From contig CAJNOL010000087.1 in assembly GCA_905250125.1 (NCBI GenBank), positions 124,001-188,000 of the forward strand: a DNA stretch of 64,000 bases, given 5' to 3'. Below the pieces are notes generated by a model, which saw only the letters and a list, made by a program, of their open reading frames with translations, was not told the origin of the DNA and made no database searches. The position numbers and the translations under genes were made by a program. The stretch comes from Rotaria sordida (lineage: Eukaryota > Rotifera > Eurotatoria > Philodinida > Philodinidae). Positions 49,201 through 59,759 of the stretch are shown in pieces. How positions within the stretch are numbered: position 1 is the first letter of the stretch; each line of letters starts with the position of its first letter.

Positions 49201-51683
49201 ATTTTTTTTATTGATGATTGAAGAATAGCAGCACATTATTCTTATTCATGAAATTAAATGCAAACTAAAACATCGACCTTGCATACATTTATTTCCTTTC
49301 TGTCTCACTTTTTTTTAACAATACTTTTGCACTCGACAAATACACTCTATTGCTAAGAAATGTTCTGATATTTTTTCTCTATTGACATGTTGACAATTAA
49401 AAAATTCTTTTATTTCTTATTAGTTTATGAAATAACATATTAGCGGAGGTTTTTTTCATTTCAGTCGAATCGATATAGCATAAATGATTTGAAAAAATAA
49501 TAGATCTAATTTATTCGAACTTATAGATTGTATATGAAGAACCATTGACATGCAAAAAAAACGAAGAAAAAAGGATTTTCTTTCATCAGTTATTTATATA
49601 TATATATATATATATGTTCGAATCGATATTTTTTTAGTACAATTTACCATGAAAAAATTCTATTGATATATGTAAATGAAAGTCGTCGAACTTTACATTT
49701 CTATAGTCTTGTAAAGTATCAAGGTGATTTATTCTTATAAAGTATATTTGAAAAGAAAAAAGAAAAATTGAAACCTACCCGGAGTTGTTTGCCATGAAAG
49801 TCCGCCGATAAACATTTTTCTTAATAAAATATAAATACATTTATATGGACACTATAATAAAAAAATAATTAAAAACAAAATTTACTTGTCAAATGGCTTT
49901 GGTGAAACTGATCCGTCACCATCTTCTGATTGTCCATCTTCATCATCTTCAACATATTGACTAAATAATAAAAATAAAAATAAAATATTTTATTTATTTG
50001 ATTTATTTTTTGATTCTAAGTCACATTATTCTCTATTGAAATTAAATTTGAATTACCAAAATTAATATATTGATGAAAAAAAGAAAAAGATAAGCATGCT
50101 TAATCTCTAGATAATTATTTAGTAATATTGATATTCATTATGATAAACAACATCAACACGGTAAGAACCGAGAAAAGAAAAAAGACACAGACACAAACGA
50201 CTAACAAAACATGCTTCTGGTTCCATCTTGCTTGATGATATGTCTGTAAGTAAAGAACAGATTTGACATTTTGACAGTCTGCAAGTAAGTATTCTTTTTC
50301 TTGAATGTATACGTAATCCAAAGAAAGATAAAGATAGAGAAATAGAACAGACACTATATCATCATTCATCAGATGGATAAGACTGATGAGGCTTTAGGAC
50401 TCTTTCTTTTTTTTTACATTTTTGCTTGTCAGAACCATATTTTTTTTATTCTTCTGATAAATGGTTCAAGATTTTTCATTTTTCTTATTTCTTTTTCTTA
50501 TGTTGTTAACAATTTACTGACATTTTTTATGATTCAATTAGAATTTGAACTACGATCGACACCACAATCATATAGCTATGTGTGTATGTGCCATAACGAA
50601 TTGAAAAAAAAATCAAAAGGTTTTCTTTTTACTACATATATCAAAATACACACGTATCTACATCTTGTTTGAGATCAAAATAAAAAGTCAAATCATAAAA
50701 CAAAAAGAACGAACATGCCAAAGAGCAATAGATCAATTCACATTTTTTCTGATTGAATCGCTGTCGAAGAAAAAAAAACTAGTATAGTCTCGTAACTTGT
50801 ACAAGTGTAACAGACTCAAGAAACATTGACTAGCATCATAGCTAGAAACAAGGTTTATGTTAATAAATGTCAAAATATATTGACTTATGTCAATACTTAG
50901 TGCTGTTTGTACTTAACTCATCAAATCTAACATAAATAATAAAAAAACTAAATAAGAAAAAAATGAATTAATTGAAAATAATACAACTATTGAAAGCAAT
51001 AATGAAACCTTGTATTTAGATATAGACAATATAGAATGTCTTGATAAACTGCCTGTTCAAGTTCAATTTTATGACCCTCATATGACACGTTTATGTCGTG
51101 CTCAATCATCGCATTACTGTTCGCTCTCATTTCTTTTCCTAATAACGACGCGACACATAGACAAACGCGTCTTGTATTTAATCTACGGGTAAGTTGCTGA
51201 CATGTTAGACGCAAATGGTAGATGAATAGAAACAGAGTAAAAGTTCTATTGGCGCACAACTACAATCATCACTGAATCTTCTGTCCTCGTCAATTCGCCT
51301 ACGTAACCATATGTTCTAGAAGATTATACCATCAGCAGTACGACCAATAGAAACAACATCAATATTAACAACAACAATTTAAAAATATTATAATTGCAGT
51401 CAAATTTGACATAGCTTAGCTTAATTTAGCTTAGATTGTTATTTTTCTTTTCTTACCCATTTGATTGATATTGAGGAGATCTGCCATTTACATGTGGAGA
51501 ATAATAGTGCGTTGCAGGTGTATATCGATAAGGTGATCTGGACGATGCCGGTAGATCATAATGATGAGATGGAGATGAGAGTGAATGATGCCATGTTGGC
51601 GATCCATATTGATGATGCGAATAAGTCGGCGAATAAAAGGGATACTGCGGCGGCGGCAGTGGTGGTGCCACAGAGTCTTTCAT
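40692..51683 (-). CDS. MSI: Musashi RNA-binding protein (two RRMs)
   Basis: Fourteen exons in transcript order: 51683-51457, 49960-49886, 49819-49779, 48997-48916, 48838-48754, 46067-46026, 42624-42532, 42455-42407, 42335-42253, 42189-42090, 42015-41944, 41125-40961, 40892-40804, 40739-40692 (416 residues). The Pro/His/Ser/Tyr-rich leader (1-75) and acidic linker precede RRM1 (about 102-175: RNP2 MFIGGL, RNP1 RGFGFITF) and RRM2 (about 190-262: RNP2 IFVGGL, RNP1 RGFGFVTW). The Musashi signatures [23 protein letters not shown] and [11 protein letters not shown] are intact. The tail is Ala/Pro/Tyr-rich. Musashi binds UAG-containing 3' untranslated regions and controls translation in stem and neural cells. 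An in-frame stop just upstream fixes the ATG at 51683. Three introns exceed 1 kb: 46068-48753 holds two antisense genes and 42625-46025 holds two candidate alternative first exons. Confidence 0.97.
43175..43217. repeat. (CT)n microsatellite in Musashi intron
   Basis: About 20 perfect CT units. They lie within the intron region that also carries the candidate alternative first exons; further CT/CTTT tracts occur at 43978-44030 and 44825-44870. On the transcribed strand they are GA repeats, a sequence type often bound by GAGA-like factors at metazoan promoters (general knowledge; not shown here). Confidence 0.9.
43649..43834 (-). CDS. MSI: Candidate alternative first exon of Musashi (62 codons)
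   Basis: This opens with ATG ([19 protein letters not shown]), passes through poly-Ala and poly-Asn/Thr, and ends at a strong donor GTAAGTTA after the codon for Asp. Phase is 0, and the next exon of Musashi (42624-42532, starting MVTRTKK) also begins in phase 0. Joining them gives an in-frame protein with RRM2 and the tail but no RRM1. No good acceptor precedes the ATG, which argues for a first exon and against an internal cassette. It sits in a region with CT/GA microsatellites. There is no transcript evidence. Confidence 0.55.
45147..45227 (-). CDS. MSI: Second candidate alternative first exon of Musashi (27 codons)
   Basis: A short ATG-initiated frame (starts [16 protein letters not shown], ends LLSKAK) stopping at a donor GTATGC in phase 0, compatible with Musashi exon 42624-42532. 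Together with the 43649-43834 exon it suggests more than one internal promoter. The LLD core is shared with the other candidate exon (ILLDPNEI versus VLLDNITT), which may or may not be meaningful. It is short enough that chance cannot be excluded. Confidence 0.4.
46953..47348 (+). CDS. Two-transmembrane small protein, nested antisense in Musashi intron (A)
   Basis: An uninterrupted 131-residue frame starting at ATG 46953. A basic N-terminus leads to a first membrane segment (about 16-35), a short loop with an N-glycosylation sequon (Asn47), a second membrane segment (about 51-77), a basic border (RIKKRKQ) and a roughly 50-residue tail containing NPAFTLHD. The family is unknown. Architecture and spacing match the 48234 protein, so the pair may be tandem paralogues. 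It lies wholly inside Musashi intron 46068-48753 on the other strand. Codon use is ordinary and not low-complexity, unlike the many spurious frames just downstream. It could be an ion-channel accessory or tetraspan-like half, but nothing in the sequence decides this. Confidence 0.6.
   Translation: MVKETKVKLRTRHINCFYCIALSFFILSIVLFALSSEQSNQLGNKKNRTPVIVSAVIILLLSIIIIIWVTYYAIGYFRIKKRKQLNYLQDQNNENISVVSIKTPVIVFDNPAFTLHDTLVMNCPTNNQTSA
48234..48722 (+). CDS. Two-transmembrane small protein, nested antisense in Musashi intron (B)
   Basis: An uninterrupted 162-residue frame from ATG 48234. A 27-residue acidic/aromatic N-terminus is followed by a first membrane segment (about 28-50), a loop with a sequon (Asn56, NES), a second membrane segment (about 66-89), a basic border ([12 protein letters not shown]) and a long polar tail rich in Ser/Thr/Lys ending PCQTDV. 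It resembles the 46953 protein in layout: sequon shortly before the second helix and Lys/Arg cluster just after it. The stop codon is only 31 bases from Musashi exon 48754-48838, so its 3' untranslated region should overlap that exon on the opposite strand. Family not recognised. Confidence 0.65.
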   Translation: MSEQSSLHYQDDYLFHYDISIRNDYMRFACMFYLFTLFAFITTIFLFLFAYNSYYNESVSIQRPIIPYIILGAISLTLFLIFFIGSLVYTRKLIKKLRLKQTFNQPKSLRRSIDNLTQTTKQKSIESSIMNEDESYDTSGKPLIQKKLKTTKTSYYPCQTDV

Positions 51684-53160
51684 TCTATATTATGTTCTAC
51701 AAAATGACGGCTAAGGATAGATGGATGTCGTAGAATAGAAAAAAAAAAAGAAGAGTAGAGGAAAAAAAACGGAAGATGTATTTGTGCTAAATGTGAGAGG
51801 ATAGAGGCACGTGTATGATGCCATCATCCCTATCATCAAAGAGTGCGCGTAAAACACTAACACCATTACAGAAAATGAAGAAAACAACACAGACACACAC
51901 ACGTTCGTTGAATAGTTATGTACACACATGCGCGAGAAAAATGCAACAGAGAAAAAAAAATTATTATGAAAAGCAAGAGAATAGAGTAAAAGAAGGTCTT
52001 TTGTCGCTCGTTTTTTTTTTCTCTCTTTTTCTATTGTTTTATTTGTTGCGCTTGACAAGTCGTTTCTACGTCTATTATAGTACCTCGTTTTCCTTTTGCT
52101 TTTCCAATTGGTCAATTGATAACAATCTGTCTAATTATGAGATTTTCAACTGTGTTATAAATCTGATACAAATTCGAAATGTTTGCAGTTCTTTTCTTTT
52201 TTTTTTCTGTCTCCACTTCGCTGCTGCTGTTCTTGTTGTTGTTGTTTGTTTCTCTGGGGGTATCGATAGAAGGAGTGGCAAACAGAACGCGAGAAGGAAA
52301 GAAATGAGTGGGACGAGAAAAAAAACGAAAGACTTGATGAAGATCGATTGTGGAAAGAACCTCTTCCTTGTTCTTTTTCGCCTTCTTTCTTAACATGGGT
52401 CCAATCGACGCCATACTTCACCAATACAATACCAAATAATCAATTCAATCATCATCGTCATCAATACGAACGAACAAACGACTAGTACTAGACACAATAA
52501 GCGAAAAAAAAAAGAAAGAAATAGTTGTACTTCTTCTTTTTTTAGTTAGGGACATTTCGAAAGACGTATATGTTATTGAGTAAAAATGCTCTCAGGAAAA
52601 AACCTTATCAGTAATTTTCATCATAAACTTTCATGAATAAGTAATAATGATTAAGTTATTTAAGAATCAGTAGGAAAAAATAATGATATCATTAGTCGAA
52701 TATAAGCAAAAATATGAAGAATATACTCATAGATAAAGCCAAGATATCTTGCATACAGAATTCGACATCATAGAGTAAGAAAATAAGCGACCGGAAGAGT
52801 CATCGCCATCATTATACCAGTTAATCGTCATCGACAAGCAAGAATATTCCAACGTTTACCAATATGTCGTCATGACGCCATTTTGAGCAAAATTTCATTG
52901 AATAACATGAATATATTCAATATACCTCTTGTCATTTTAATTACATCATTCTTATCTAGTTTATCTGTCAATCATTTTTCTTATTATTTTATAATTGATT
53001 TCAAATACATAATAATATCTCAATTGGCCTATTCAAATTTTGTCTTACACTAGATGTCATACATCTACGGTCTTGTATTTCTTTCATTTTATTTATAAAT
53101 AACATTTTAAGTTTAGCCAATGTAATTATATTGCTAGATAGTAGAAAATTATTTTTCTAG

Positions 53161-53345
53161 ACAGGGAGGCATTTTATTAACAGTGCGTGATCAGAATGCT
53201 CGATTAGAAGAGCTTTCTCCTTCAAATAATATCATTGCGATATCAATAGGATTAAGGCAGGCCACGTGGAGAGACGATCTAGTCGCAGGTCGTCTATTGT
53301 GGAAGGAGCGAGATCATAGCAGGTTTCATTCTTCTCTCCTCAGTC
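53161..53345 (+). other. Possible decayed coding patch (exon or retroelement remnant)
   Basis: A short stretch of near-50% GC preceded by an acceptor-like TTTTTCTAG. In one frame it reads TVRDQNARLEELSPSNN and then RQATWRDDLVAGRLLWKERD. The WRDDL..W..RD spacing is loosely like the C-terminal end of some LINE reverse-transcriptase proteins. It could equally be an orphan exon. Nothing to either side extends it. Confidence 0.25.
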
Positions 53346-55224
53346 ACTACTTCTAGAATTCTGTGAATGAAAGCATTTTCTGACGAATTTTTAACTCCTT
53401 TTATCCGTTCCAAAAATTTGTCCACACAATGCTCGTCCTACTTTTGAAAATTGTTCACATAGTATCCCTTCGTTCTGGGACTCAACTATTTTGCGTCGCT
53501 GTCTTTAGTACTGAGTTACGTCGTTGTTTCAAAATGAATAAATGTAAAAGAATCTGAAACTTCTTACTTTTCCATATCATCTGTAGAATTGATAATAGAG
53601 GTAGCCATTGATATTGATGTTGTCATTGGTTTTATTAGCGAGATATTCCTTAATCTTGTAATCTGTCCGTCTTATTCTATTTCAATCAAATGATCGACAT
53701 GATTATTTGTTTCTCTTCTCAGCATCATCATCGTCATCATCATCATCATCATCGTGATTTTCTGCTTTTTTTTTTCTTTTCACAATTACTTGCTTTCTTT
53801 TCTCTCCCGATGTGCATAACATTAATTTGATATGATCGCATGCGTCGGTGGTAGCATCCCTATTGTACACGTATGTGTCTTAACGAATTCTATCGACCTT
53901 TTCATATGTTCTGAATATCGTGATCCGGCTGATGATAGGAGGTGGTAGTCTAGGTTCTGTCTTGTAAAAGAGATATATAAACGAGCACCATACGGAACCA
54001 AAGCAGTACAAACAAAGAACGAACGGAAAGAGTTAGAGATATGCAGCACATTTTACCAAAAGCAACTATCAATACGGTTGTGATGGTAGATGATAAGATA
54101 ATATAGACAACTGTTAACACTTTTCTTAATATGGATTGTACATAAAAGAAATTAACTAGAAAGAAGTGTTGGACGAAAGACCTGATAATCGATAGGTCAA
54201 AGTTTTCATATATGAGATAAGTAGGTGATGACAGCCTTTATTAAATAACTATAACTATAAAGTCAACGCCGCAATAAGTTAATTTGTATAAATATCGAAG
54301 ATTCATTCGATACTAGAATATTTTTTTATTGTTATTCTTTTTGATTAGTTCAATTTTCTAGTCTAATAATTTTAATGAAAAGTATTCATAATAGATCAAT
54401 GAATGGAATTTAATCTTAGAAAAAATGTATTGAGTAAACAATTATATATAAGAATATGATAGAAATTATGATTATGATTTCAATTAAAAATAAGCAACAG
54501 ATGTTTTGATTGAGATTTTCTGTTCTGTAAATAGAGAAGATACGGTTTCTTCTATCGATCGAGAAATCTATTTTAAACTTTAGATGATTTTTTTAAAATT
54601 AACATAGAGACAGAATTCTTCAACAGACAAGTGTTTGGAATGATCGATGGTACATATTTTTCTATTAAATACTTAATCACCATTAAATACTCTTTCACGT
54701 TTATATCGTTATAATTTATTGCACAAAATTTTCAACACGAACATGAAATTAATTTCGAATTCTCATAATTAACTGTATAATAGCAGTTAATTCAAAAAAA
54801 TATATACATTTTGTACTATATCAAAGTGGTGAATCTAAGATTGTGGGAAGCGTGGAGGAGGAGGGCAATCATGGCCATAAAACATGTTTTGAAGTTCATT
54901 AGAGATCGCGTCGACTCATTTTGGAATATTTTATGTTGAGAAAAATCGAAAAAAAACATTTGAGAAGAGAGAAACGATCACTTCCAGTGGTTTCTCTCCT
55001 AAATCCACTACTGCAATATCATGAAGTACAGTAAAGAAATTCCTTTTTCTATTCAGTTTTTCTTCATCACTTTGATTGTAAGATAACTTTTTAGGTTTAT
55101 TAAGAAATGTGTTTGCGAGGAAATCGGCCTAAGTGATTCAGAGCTTTTGGGTTGATCTATGCTCCGTAAGTAGGATCTGGTAAGATTACGCGCCAGAATT
55201 AAAGAGAGGTGGGCGTAATCTTAA

Positions 55225-55710
55225 CAATTCGACAACGACAATAGTTAATGACCTGCGATTTTCAGCAATCGAACAAGAAAATATCACAAGTCTTTTTAGT
55301 TGAAGTTAATTATATAAGACAGAATTATTTTAAAATCCATCATCTCGGCAAAATATTCAAAAAAAATGCATGAAAATGGTATTTCATTTCAATGTAATTT
55401 TGATTTTGACATGTTCTTTAGACAGAGGAACTTAAGATCTATAATTCAAGACGCGATACTGGCGAATATCTTCTTACATCTGAATGTTGAACAAACAAAA
55501 TTGCGTATCTATTCGATCAAATTATATAGAATTCTGTTGATTTTTAGCAAATATTCTGACTTTTTATTAAAATTTTATTGAATTTTTTGCGAAGATGAGT
55601 TTTAAAATAATTGTGTTTTATAGAGTCTTAAACAAAAAGATACTCGGAGTTCTCCTCTTTCGTTTGTTGAAAACCGCAAATCACCAGCTGTTGCCGCTAT
55701 CGAGTTATTA
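55225..55710. repeat. Foldback element, family A copy 2
   Basis: The right arm (about 55600-55710: GTTGAAAACCGCAAATC, then CAGCTGTTGCCGCTATCGAG) is clearly related to the right arm of the element at 363-905 (GGTGAAAACTGCAGATC, then TAGCTGTTGGCGTTATCGAG). The left arm around 55240-55300 is its diverged complement. It is a second member of one repeat family, more decayed than copy 1. Confidence 0.55.
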
Positions 55711-56833
55711 AGAAATTTTACTAGATTTATTACTGATAACAAGAGATTTATCGAAAACACAAAGTACAGAATTTCGATATGAAATTTTTCTCGCATATAG
55801 ATCACATGATTCTTTTAGCGATCTAAATGTCACAATAAAAACGAATGGTTCTTTCTCGAGATAGTGAGTCTTCAGGAAAAGTTGATTTTTCTTTACATAT
55901 GGTATCATAAAGGTGTTTCTTGAAAATTCGCTATTTCGAGAAAGAAGTATTTGTTATGTTTGTGATACATATCACTATAAGAGTCATCAGATCTATAGGT
56001 GAAGAAAATTTTATATCGAAATTCTGACTTTGAGTTTTCAGTAAATCTCTTGTTATAAATGATAGACCTATTAAAATGCTCATAACTTTCAAAGAAAGAT
56101 CAATAAGCTATTATCTAGTCTTACTAGGTCCTACTTATTGAAAATATATCAATGCAGAAACTATGAATCAGTGATCGTCAGAAACTCATGAATGATTAGA
56201 AAAGATTAAAATTTCGAGAAAGGATTGTTTATTATTTTAGCGTATTTCAAAGAAAAGCTTCACAATTAAGTTTCATCCATTTATCAAAATGTATTAAAAA
56301 AAGTTATTTTTTTTTTCATCTATTAAGCCCTTGAATAGAAAAGTTCACATTGTTCGTTGATTTTGATCTAACGAATAGCATTATTCTTTTGTTTTCTATA
56401 TCTTATCTAACTTAAATCCTAGTATCAAATACTTTAATATAAAAATCATGACTTTATATTTCAAAACCAAATTCATTAATGTTATTTTTGTAAAATGAAA
56501 TATGATTCTTAAGAACAAATTTTCAGCTGTTATTTTTCTTTTTTGTACTAGTACCTGGAGAAAGACAAAAAATATTCGACGTCAAAAGTTAATTACTGTT
56601 TTCGTTTGAGAATATTATCAATGTTGTTAAGTTTGGAATCAAATTTCAATAAGTAGCTAATATAGACATAATAGTCTTTTCTTTTTATCTCGACTTCCCA
56701 CACTTTTTTCATCGATAAATATGTAAAATAGAGGCGTTAACAAGTGCAATATTTAAATATCAGGGTTATCTAAACGTCTCGACATTTATTTATTTTTATT
56801 CATTGTTCAATAATGATCTTCTTATTTTAGAAA

Positions 56834-57573
56834 ATGTATTTAACAATAATAACAGCAAATTTTGCTCAATTTTTCTTCATTACTTTCATCCTATTCTTTT
56901 CAATATTTATTAATAAAAGTAAATTATTTTAAATAATTAATTCAAATTTCTGTTATTTTTTCTTTCTGTTTATTCAGTTTCAGCATCCGCTGGTTATTGT
57001 TATCAATGTAATTCAAGAAATCCATTATGTCGTATTGATGTTAATGCTGCACTTAAAATAGATGGTACACCATGCAATGGACAATGTTATACACGTATAA
57101 ATCGTGATGATGGAGGTGTAATTTCGCGAGGTTGTTCATGGGAATTTGGTTTTATGAGTCCACAAGAACCGAATACTCTTATACTTGAAAGAAATTCTGT
57201 TTGGATTTTTTGTGATAAACATTTGTATGTTTGTTTTTTCTTTCTAATGGACTGTTTATTATTAGTTTATATGAAATTTTTAGTTGTAATGTCGAAGCAA
57301 CAACTCTATTGAATAGTAAGTTTTTTTTTGTATGATCGAACAATTCGAATGATTTATTTTATTGGTTTTCGTGTTTTTTGTTTTGTAGCTGTGTGTTTTC
57401 AACCTATTTGTAGTTTTCTTAAATTTCCTGAAGATTGTCGATTACCTAATGCAGATATAACATGTGGACGATTTTGTGGTAATATATTATGTGGTTCAAG
57501 ACCAATACGTCGTCGTAATCGTCATCGTAATCGTAATCGTATACGTAGTCATAATCGCAATCGAAAAAACTAA
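56834..57573 (+). CDS. Secreted cysteine-rich Ly6/uPAR-like protein with Arg-rich tail
   Basis: Exons 56834-56918, 56978-57224, 57284-57315, 57389-57573 (182 residues). The first 28-32 residues are a hydrophobic signal peptide or anchor. The mature part begins GYCYQCNSRNPLC, the opening pattern of Ly6/three-finger proteins such as Quiver/Sleepless, with further cysteines in NGQCY, RGCSW, IFCDKH and a C-terminal cluster CGRFCGNILCG. In place of a GPI signal it ends in an Arg/Asn/His repeat (RRRNRHRNRNRIRS). The AG of a TTTTAG lies three bases before the ATG, compatible with a spliced or trans-spliced leader. The role is unknown; a ligand or channel modulator would fit the fold. It is not called a toxin. 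Confidence 0.7.
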
Positions 57574-58602
57574 ATTCAAAGAAGATTTTATTTTTCTCTA
57601 TTGAATTTTTCAAGCGATAAAAAAAATAATAATTGACTCCAACATAGTTCTTCTTTTTTAAATTCTTAATAGATTAATATTAATTTATATTTATGAATAT
57701 ACAAGTAAGGGAATCAATGTATTGAAACTAAACAGTGTTTTAAGAGATTTTGCTTTATAATAAAATTCACATATTGTCTTTTAAGTAATTTCTCTAATTG
57801 CGAAAGAAAAATATATATAATAATTATATATATAAAATAAAGTCAAGAATATTAATGATTATATTGGCAGATGGTATGTTAAACTATGCAAAGTGAAAGA
57901 ATTCGAAGTGATGAACTTCTACTCAAAAACAAAAAAAAAAATTTATGAATAAGTATCGTCCTTGAGATTTACAATGAATAGAGAAAATTCTAATTCTTTT
58001 TTGTGTATGTAGTAGTATTCTAGAAGAGTATTGATAAGCTAAGAAAATACAAGAATGTATTATCATACTGACTTTTTTATGATAGATAGTTTGTTGCGTC
58101 AACGGACGCCATCTAGTTATGTCAAGTAGGATTATCTAAGTGGCTCATCTTACCTTTCTAATACTGTGAATCATTAGATATTTTGTTTTCCTGTTTCTGT
58201 TTAGTAATTATTTTATATTTGTTATAGAACTGTATTAATAAATAATAAAATCATTTTTTTTTTATTGAACTCTACAAGATTAAATTTCAAGGTCATATAG
58301 TGGACCTTGCACTTATTTAAGATATATTTACAGTTGACTGAATGGATTGTTCTCGTCTTGCGTTCGTTCGTCATTGATTCAAGTATATATTAAGTGCGTT
58401 TTCTGTAGGCGAAAAAGACGCGTCGACGAAAGAAAATTCGTTATAAAAGAAAAAAAATAATAACGATACACTTTATCTTTGTTTATTTGTTGTAGATCCA
58501 TATGTGTTGACTTATTTTATAGAAGATAGTAGGCAAATTTATGGTTTTTTTTTATTCATCTTATTTATCATATTGAATATATAGATATAATAAAACATAA
58601 AT
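57574..58602. other. Intergenic between Ly6-like gene and ORMDL
   Basis: AT-rich, with the Ly6-like 3' end on the left and the ORMDL promoter on the right. No further gene seen. Confidence 0.5.
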
Positions 58603-59193
58603 ATGAACGTTGGTATAGCACAAGGCGAAAGAAATCCAAATAGTTCATGGTTAAATAGTCGTGGTGTTTGGCTTACATATATAATTCTTGTCTTTGTTCT
58701 TCACTTTATTTTACTTAGTATACCTTATATAACAACACCTGTAGCATGGACTTTAACAACAACTATTCATAATATTGTATGTTTAAAAAAAAAAAAACTT
58801 TATTTTTTTTTTCTTCAATTAAAATGATTTATTTTATTTTTTCTAGTGTAGTTTTTATTTATTTCATTTAATCAAAGGTGCTCCATGGGAAACAAGTGAT
58901 CAAGGTTTAGCACGTCGTTTTACATTTTGGGAACAAATTGATAATGGAATTCAATGGACAGGTACAAGAAAATTTCTTCAAATTGTTCCCATTGTTTTGT
59001 AAGTTCTAGTTATATTTAATTATTTATTTAAATTAATTTTTCTTTATATTTAATTAGATTCTTCCTTGCTAGTTTTTATACCAAATATGACAAAACACAT
59101 TTTATAATTAATATGGCAACAATGCTTCTTGCTGTAATACCAAAATTTCCCATCTTTATTGGTGTACGTTTATTTGATATAAATCGTTATTAA
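58603..59193 (+). CDS. ORMDL: ORMDL, ER regulator of serine palmitoyltransferase
   Basis: Exons 58603-58776, 58847-58998, 59058-59193 (153 residues, identical in length to human ORMDL1-3). It starts [16 protein letters not shown], keeps [10 protein letters not shown] and [14 protein letters not shown], and then [22 protein letters not shown], and the C-terminal SFYTKYD and LFDINRY. Four hydrophobic segments give the ER membrane topology. ORMDL proteins bind serine palmitoyltransferase and lower its activity when ceramide is high, so they hold sphingolipid synthesis in balance. The conserved N-terminal Asn-X-Asn-Pro area that contacts ceramide is present in recognisable form. Both introns are about 60-70 bases. 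A likely poly(A) signal AATAAA lies at about 59385. Confidence 0.97.
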
Positions 59194-59749
59194 CAAAGAA
59201 AGAAAAACAACAAAATAATTTCTTATTTTACATATATTTATGGTGTGACAACATGTGTTTAGTTGAGTTTTCTGTCTTACATTTAGACAGTGAAAGTAAT
59301 GTCTATATTTATATTAGTTCAACCGTCTTTTTTTTTTCTTATGTCTCCTATTGATCTTGCAAAGATAGAAGAAGAAAAAAATGAAATAAAATATTGACCT
59401 TGTGTAACATATGTTCGTAGTCATGAATATTTATCATTTATTTAAAATAAAGAAAATGATTAAATTTGAGTAATAAGGAGTTTATTTATTTTGATAAGAC
59501 AATTTTTTATAAAATATTCTTTATGATTAATATTCGAAATGTCATATGCATAAACGAGTTTCTTTTTTGTTTAATGTCATGGAATAATCGATCCATTCAA
59601 TGAAAAAGAACAAAAAAAGAAACTCAACCTTTACCAATATTTACATCAATTACAACCAAAAAAATGTTGCCTTTTTCGAGTTATTGAAATTCATTCGAGT
59701 ATAAACTATATTATTTTTTATTATATTTGAAACCAGTCTTTTTCGTCTT

Positions 59750-59759
59750 NNNNNNNNNN
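59750..59759. other. Assembly gap (10 N)
   Basis: Ten consecutive N characters join two contigs. Their true separation, and whether the flanks are really adjacent, are unknown. No gene model crosses the gap. Confidence 1.

Larger units (their letters stand above)
51684..56833. other. 5 kb gene-poor region upstream of Musashi
   Basis: Probably Musashi 5' untranslated region and promoter at the left edge (51684-52500, with CA/CT-rich and purine-rich tracts). A CAT microsatellite lies around 53720-53755. The less AT-rich patch at 53161-53345 is described separately. A foldback element lies at 55225-55710. The frames at 51711-52424, 53822-54049 and 55366-55908 are low-complexity or inside repeats and were not accepted. 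Confidence 0.5.

Noticed and set aside
51711-52424. Frames of 89-192 residues on both strands upstream of Musashi
   Set aside because: Homopolymer-rich, mutually overlapping, no domains; likely 5' untranslated or promoter DNA.
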